Assembly: GCA_003651045.1 (NCBI GenBank)
Contig: QMTJ01000049.1
Location: 1 to 7,521 of the forward strand
Direction: 5' to 3'
From: Thermoplasmata archaeon
GTDB lineage: Archaea; Thermoplasmatota; E2; DHVEG-1
DNA length: 7,521 bases
Below the pieces are notes generated by a model, which saw nothing but the letters and a program-made list of their open reading frames with translations, ran no database searches and was not told where the DNA came from. This document shows, piece after piece, positions 4,626 to 7,521 of the stretch; position 1 is the stretch's first letter; each line of letters opens with the position of its first letter. The position numbers were made by a program, and so were the translations under genes.

Positions 4626-5477
4626 ATGAGATATAAATATTTGGAGGTGAAGTATCTGGAAAAAAAAGGATTTGACGACACTAAAATTACAAGAAATCTT
4701 AGTAAAATAAAACATAAATTAATAGTTCTAAGTGGTAAGGGAGGTGTTGGGAAAAGCACGGTTTCTGCAAATCTTGCACTATTCCTCTCAGAGAAAGGAT
4801 ATAATGTAGGGTTACTGGATAGTGACATTCATGGCCCCAGTATCCCAAAGATTCTTGGTATCGAAGATAGACGACCCCAAGCTTTAGAAACAGGTATCAA
4901 CCCTGTTTCTGTGTCTCCACGTTTAAGTGTTATGTCGATGGGGTTTCTCCTACATGACAGGGATTCACCTGTGATATGGCGTGGGCCATTGAAGATGGGA
5001 GCAATTAAACAGTTCATCGGTGATGTCAACTGGGGCGATCTTGATTATTTAATTGTTGATCTTCCACCTGGAACTGGTGATGAGCCTTTGAGTATCGCGC
5101 AGCTCATCCCTGGTTGCGATGGCGCCATCATTGTTACAACACCACAGGATGTTGCATTGGTAAGCGTGCGTAAATCTATTAATTTTGTTAAGAAGATGAA
5201 TATACCTGTAGTTGGTATCATTGAGAATATGAGTGGTTTTAAATGCCCACATTGCGGAAGAGAGATCAATATTTTTAAGACAGGCGGAGGGTTAAAAGCT
5301 TCTGAGGATTTCATGGTACCATTCCTTGGAAAAATCCCAATCGACCCAAAGATAGTTGAAACCGGAGACACTGGTGAACCATTTATTATTACTAATGCAG
5401 AGTCAGAGACAGCTAAAGCATTTATAGATGTTGTTAATAAGATTGAAGAGATAGTAAATAAAAAGGAGGTGAAGTAA
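4626..5477 (+). CDS. Mrp/NBP35-family P-loop ATPase, Fe-S cluster carrier
   Basis: This cytoplasmic ATPase binds and transfers Fe-S clusters as a homodimer. Numbered from the ATG at 4626 (283 residues), it has the deviant Walker A motif SGKGGVGKST (36-45), switch I DSDIHGPSIPKILG (65-78), the conserved WRGPLKMGAIKQF (118-130), Walker B VDLPPGTGDEPL (144-155) and the CPHC pair (C207 and C210) that holds the bridging 4Fe-4S cluster. The N-terminus lacks the extra Cys cluster seen in some NBP35 proteins. The start is uncertain. The ATG at 4626 and the TTG just before it have no SD, while a perfect GGAGGTGA (4643-4650) lies inside the reading frame and points to a CTG at 4656; the P-loop would be intact either way. 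The ribosome site of the next gene overlaps this gene's end. In this locus it probably supplies clusters to the COG1433 protein. Confidence 0.92.
   Translation: MRYKYLEVKYLEKKGFDDTKITRNLSKIKHKLIVLSGKGGVGKSTVSANLALFLSEKGYNVGLLDSDIHGPSIPKILGIEDRRPQALETGINPVSVSPRLSVMSMGFLLHDRDSPVIWRGPLKMGAIKQFIGDVNWGDLDYLIVDLPPGTGDEPLSIAQLIPGCDGAIIVTTPQDVALVSVRKSINFVKKMNIPVVGIIENMSGFKCPHCGREINIFKTGGGLKASEDFMVPFLGKIPIDPKIVETGDTGEPFIITNAESETAKAFIDVVNKIEEIVNKKEVK
4643..4650 (+). promoter_or_regulatory. SD without a canonical start codon downstream
   Basis: GGAGGTGA is followed at 5 nt by an in-frame CTG (4656) and has no ATG, GTG or TTG at normal spacing. Compare the SD at 5465-5472, which has the same flank (GGAGGTGAAGTA) and reaches an ATG. 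It may mark the real NBP35 start, or be chance wording of the codons for LEVK. Confidence 0.4.
5465..5472 (+). promoter_or_regulatory. Full-length SD of the mini zinc-ribbon gene
   Basis: GGAGGTGA lies within the last codons of NBP35, 9 nt ahead of the ATG at 5482. It makes translation of the small downstream gene closely coupled to NBP35. Confidence 0.7.
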
Positions 5478-5481
5478 AGAT

Positions 5482-5670
5482 ATGCAGGGAACCGGGAGAG
5501 GTTTCGGTAGAGGACAAGGTAGAGGTAGAGGACGCGGCGGTGGCTTTGGTATAGGACCAGGTGGTGACTGTATATGCCCAAATTGTGGACATCGTGAGCC
5601 ACATGAACTAGGTGTACCTTGTTATAATAAGAAATGCCCAAAATGTGGGGCACCTATGACACGGGTGTAA
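5482..5670 (+). CDS. RG-rich mini zinc-ribbon protein
   Basis: This 62-residue protein has two halves. Residues 1-28 are almost only Gly, Arg, Phe and Gln (GRGFGRGQGRGRGRGGGFG). Residues 29-62 hold a compact Cys-rich module, C30-x-C32-x2-C35, then H37 and H41, then C47-x4-C52-x2-C55, with PHELGVPC and CPKCGAPM wording typical of small rubredoxin-like or zinc-ribbon proteins found next to Mrp/NifX-type genes in archaea. It could bind Zn or a small Fe centre; six Cys and two His leave both open. The start is fixed by a perfect SD. Only 4 nt separate it from the NBP35 stop, so it is likely a partner of that ATPase. No function is established to my knowledge. Confidence 0.85.
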   Translation: MQGTGRGFGRGQGRGRGRGGGFGIGPGGDCICPNCGHREPHELGVPCYNKKCPKCGAPMTRV

Positions 5671-5725
5671 CATTCAAGAGATACTTAGAAAAAGATGAAT
5701 TTCATATACGTAGAGGTGGAGAAAT

Positions 5726-6091
5726 ATGAAAATCGGGATAACTTCAACAGGTAAAGATTTAGATGCGCAAGTGGACTCAAGATTTGGAAGATGCAAATAT
5801 TTTTTGATAATTGACACTGAAACGATGGATTTTGAAAGTATACAGAATGAGAATACATTAGCATCTGGAGGGGCAGGTGTACAGGCAGCTCAAACAATAG
5901 CACGAGCAGGTGTAAAAGCAGTGTTAACAGGAAATGTTGGACCAAATGCTTTTCAAACGTTAAAAGCTGCTGGTGTAAAAGTTATAACTGACGTCAGTGG
6001 AAGTATAAAAGAAGCAGTTGAAAAATATAAGAAAGGTGAATTTAAAGAAAGTGAAACATCTACTGTTGGTAGCCATTTCGGTAGAAACTAG
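5726..6091 (+). CDS. NifX/NafY-type dinitrogenase iron-molybdenum cofactor domain protein (COG1433)
   Basis: This 121-residue single-domain protein has an RNase H-like fold known to bind metal-sulphur clusters (FeMo-co or its precursor in NifX/NafY/NifB C-termini, a Mo-Cu-S cluster in ORP). It is the same size and form as the solitary archaeal and Thermotoga members. Visible signatures are MKIGITSTGKDLDAQVDSRF (1-20) followed by GRCKYFLIID (21-30) and the GGAGVQAAQTIARAGVKAVL and TGNVGPNAF block (48-76), then VKVITDVSGSIKEAVEKY (84-101). C23 is the only Cys and a possible ligand, and H117 lies near the C-terminus. The end SHFGRN keeps a trace of the FGRG motif of its neighbours. GAGGTG (5713-5718) 7 nt before the ATG sets the start. 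No nif structural genes are in view, so a nitrogenase role is not implied. Confidence 0.9.
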   Translation: MKIGITSTGKDLDAQVDSRFGRCKYFLIIDTETMDFESIQNENTLASGGAGVQAAQTIARAGVKAVLTGNVGPNAFQTLKAAGVKVITDVSGSIKEAVEKYKKGEFKESETSTVGSHFGRN

Positions 6092-6103
6092 ATTTTGAGA
6101 ATA

Positions 6104-6116
6104 AAAAAATATAAAC
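6104..6116 (+). promoter_or_regulatory. Possible internal promoter before the DUF89 gene
   Basis: AAATATAAAC after an A-run (6103-6116) could serve as BRE plus box A, with initiation near 6138, about 40 nt before the DUF89 ATG. The 85-nt gap here is the longest inside the locus after the DUF134 gene, apart from the inverted-repeat junction. The match is modest and the region is A-rich. Confidence 0.3.
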
Positions 6117-6176
6117 ATAAACATTTTAGGTAAAAGAGGAAAAACAAAAAAAACTAGAACTGGTTGAGTGCTACAT

Positions 6177-7037
6177 ATGAAAACATATCTCGATTGTATA
6201 CCTTGTTTTATTTCACAATCCCTGGAAGCATCAAGGATGGCTACAAGTGATGAAAATATCCAGTTAAAGGTTCTTAGGGAAGTAATGAAGTACTTGCAGA
6301 ATCTCTCATTTGAGGGTTCACCACCAGAGACATCAAGAGAAGTACACTATATCATAAAAAGTATAACACATTCGAAGGACCCCTATAGGCATGTAAAGGA
6401 GCAGGCAAACAACGTAGCTAGAGATCTTTTCCCTTATCTTAAAAAAATAGTTAAAAATTCTAAGGATCCTCTATTGATGGCTGTTAAACTCGCTATTACT
6501 GGTAATGTCATAGATTTTGGTACAATGAACAGGTTTAACGTTGAAGAAATGATCGATGCTGTTGTTAAAGGTGAGGAAATCGATCAATGGAGTTATAAAA
6601 AATTTGTAAAAAAAATTGGAAATGTAGAAAATGTTTTATATATCGCCGATAACACTGGTGAAATATTTTTTGATAAACTTCTACTCGAAGAATTAAAAGA
6701 AAAAAAACTTACTTATGTAGTGAAAGCAAACCCGATTATAAACGATGCAACAGTAGAAGATGCAAAATTTGCAGGTATAGATAAAATAGCAGAAGTGATA
6801 CCAGGAGATATAGGAGATGGTAAATCAGCACCAGGGATGCTACTGAAACATGCTTCTAAAGAGTTCATAGAATGTTTTAATTCAGCAGATGCAGTGATCG
6901 CTAAAGGACAGGGCAACTATGAAGCACTAAGCGATGTAGATAGAGAAGTATTCTTTTTGCTGGTAGCAAAATGTCCTCTAGTTGCACAAGATCTCGAGAC
7001 AAACGTAGGTAAACTAATTTTGAAGGTGAATAAATGA
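6177..7037 (+). CDS. DUF89 family protein (archaeal COG1578), metal-dependent phosphatase-like
   Basis: From the ATG at 6177 this is 286 residues, the usual length for archaeal DUF89 proteins. The family contains metal-dependent damage-control phosphatases (ARMT1/pantothenate-linked types), but the archaeal substrate is unknown. Motifs are MKTYLDCIPCF (1-11, a CxxC pair at C7 and C10), GNVIDFG (109-115), the metal-binding DNTGE (158-162), VKANPIINDAT (182-192), AKGQGNYE (242-249) and FLLVAKCP (260-267). The GTG at 6168 is also in frame, but the family begins MKTYLDC, so 6177 is preferred; the ribosome site (GGTTGAG) is weak. Its stop overlaps the start of the ferredoxin-MinD gene by 4 nt (ATGA), so those two are translationally coupled. 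The context suggests a repair or processing role tied to the cofactor system, which is inference. Confidence 0.88.
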   Translation: MKTYLDCIPCFISQSLEASRMATSDENIQLKVLREVMKYLQNLSFEGSPPETSREVHYIIKSITHSKDPYRHVKEQANNVARDLFPYLKKIVKNSKDPLLMAVKLAITGNVIDFGTMNRFNVEEMIDAVVKGEEIDQWSYKKFVKKIGNVENVLYIADNTGEIFFDKLLLEELKEKKLTYVVKANPIINDATVEDAKFAGIDKIAEVIPGDIGDGKSAPGMLLKHASKEFIECFNSADAVIAKGQGNYEALSDVDREVFFLLVAKCPLVAQDLETNVGKLILKVNK

Positions 7038-7521
7038 TTGTTTCAATTGCAAGTGGTAAAGGAGGAACAGGCAAGACAACAGTTGCAACCAATTTAGCAT
7101 TAAGTCTTAACAACAAGATACAATTCATCGATTGCGATGTTGAAGAACCTAATGCAAATCTTTTTCTAAAAATAAAAATTAGAGAGAGTGAAGAAGTTAG
7201 TGTTGATATACCAGATATCAACGAAGAGAAATGTGACTACTGCGGGAAATGTTCAGATTTCTGCATGTACAATGCCCTCGCTGTCGTACCATCAAAGGTA
7301 CTGGTTTTCCCTGAACTTTGTCACTCATGCGGCGGCTGTGAACTAGTTTGCCCAAGAAATGCAGTTGGATGGATAAAAAAATCTATTGGAAAAATAGAGC
7401 ATGGTTTCAATGATGGGTTTGATTTTTATCATGGTTTATTAAACATTGGTGAGATTAAAACAATATCACTGATTAAAACCCTTAAAAAAAGGATTGATAA
7501 GAGTAGAGATGTGATCCTTGA
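7034..7521 (+). CDS. MinD-like P-loop ATPase with inserted ferredoxin domain (COG1149), 3' truncated by window
   Basis: 162 codons are visible before the edge. The ATPase opens MIVSIASGKGGTGKTTVATN with the deviant Walker A motif at 8-16, then FIDCDVEEPN (31-40). An inserted 2x[4Fe-4S] ferredoxin follows: C67-x2-C70-x2-C73-x3-C77 and C96-x2-C99-x2-C102-x3-C106-Pro. The second half of the ATPase, with Walker B, should lie beyond 7521. These proteins usually occur as adjacent pairs with COG1433 proteins; in Desulfovibrio, MinD-like partners of this kind belong to the ORP complex. The ATG overlaps the DUF89 stop, and AAGGTGA (7023-7029) lies 4 nt ahead. Probable role: ATP-driven electron or cluster delivery to the COG1433 protein. 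Reading the translated frame shows no frameshift in the visible part. Confidence 0.92.
   Translation, partial: MIVSIASGKGGTGKTTVATNLALSLNNKIQFIDCDVEEPNANLFLKIKIRESEEVSVDIPDINEEKCDYCGKCSDFCMYNALAVVPSKVLVFPELCHSCGGCELVCPRNAVGWIKKSIGKIEHGFNDGFDFYHGLLNIGEIKTISLIKTLKKRIDKSRDVIL

Noticed and set aside
5045..5653. Long minus-strand open frame of about 200 codons
   Set aside because: It is antisense to the conserved NBP35 and zinc-ribbon genes, whose motifs are intact; no promoter or ribosome site supports it.
5726..6091. Reading the COG1433 gene as evidence for nitrogen fixation
   Set aside because: No nifHDK, nifB or nifEN genes are in the window, and single-domain COG1433 proteins are common in non-diazotrophs.
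6901..7221. Minus-strand open frame over the DUF89/MinD junction
   Set aside because: It covers two genes with clear conserved motifs on the plus strand and a coupled ATGA overlap; it is a shadow frame.

Overview
The window looks archaeal and is probably euryarchaeal. The DNA is AT-rich. Several genes have Shine-Dalgarno (SD) sequences matching the archaeal 16S tail (GGAGGTGA or GAGGTGAT), and several starts lie about 25-45 bp behind TTTAWATA-type box A promoters with A-rich BRE stretches. The families present (UPF0251/DUF134, archaeal DUF89, Mrp/NBP35, ferredoxin-containing MinD-like ATPase) are common in anaerobic archaea. A Thermoplasmatota-like or methanogen-related lineage is possible, but the sequence alone does not settle this.

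Left third (1-2540, minus strand): a possible 15-codon gene fragment at the left edge, an unrecognised exported and membrane-anchored protein with a basic Arg-rich tail (235-1146), and a Kef/NapA-type CPA2 cation/proton antiporter (1346-2506). The antiporter's reading frame clearly continues upstream of its only canonical start codon. Between the two genes lie a T-tract terminator, a cluster of ACTTAG repeats and a box A.

Middle (2540-3853): a regulatory gap with a small hairpin and a mini-ORF that has a good ribosome site. It is followed by a two-gene unit, a soluble PH-like protein (2821-3240) and a small two-helix membrane protein (3246-3593), with a likely leaderless promoter. A second gap holds an unexplained GC-rich island just before the next promoter.

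Right half (3854-7521, plus strand): seven consecutive genes that look like one metallocofactor locus. They encode a DUF134 HTH regulator, a Gly/Arg/Tyr-rich coiled-coil protein (DUF5320-like), an Mrp/NBP35 P-loop Fe-S carrier ATPase, an RG-rich mini zinc-ribbon protein, a NifX/NafY-type small cofactor-binding protein (COG1433), a DUF89 metal-dependent phosphatase-like protein, and the start of a MinD-like ATPase with two inserted 4Fe-4S motifs (COG1149), cut by the window edge. The combination of COG1433, Mrp and ferredoxin-MinD resembles the bacterial ORP (orange protein, Mo-Cu cluster) gene set of Desulfovibrio. The inferred scheme is that the ATPases build or load a metal-sulphur cluster, the COG1433 protein carries it, and the DUF134 protein regulates expression at a palindrome next to its own promoter. 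Three proteins of unrelated fold in this locus share an Arg-Gly/FGRG low-complexity segment, the most unusual feature of the window. A long inverted repeat separates the first two genes of the locus from the rest.
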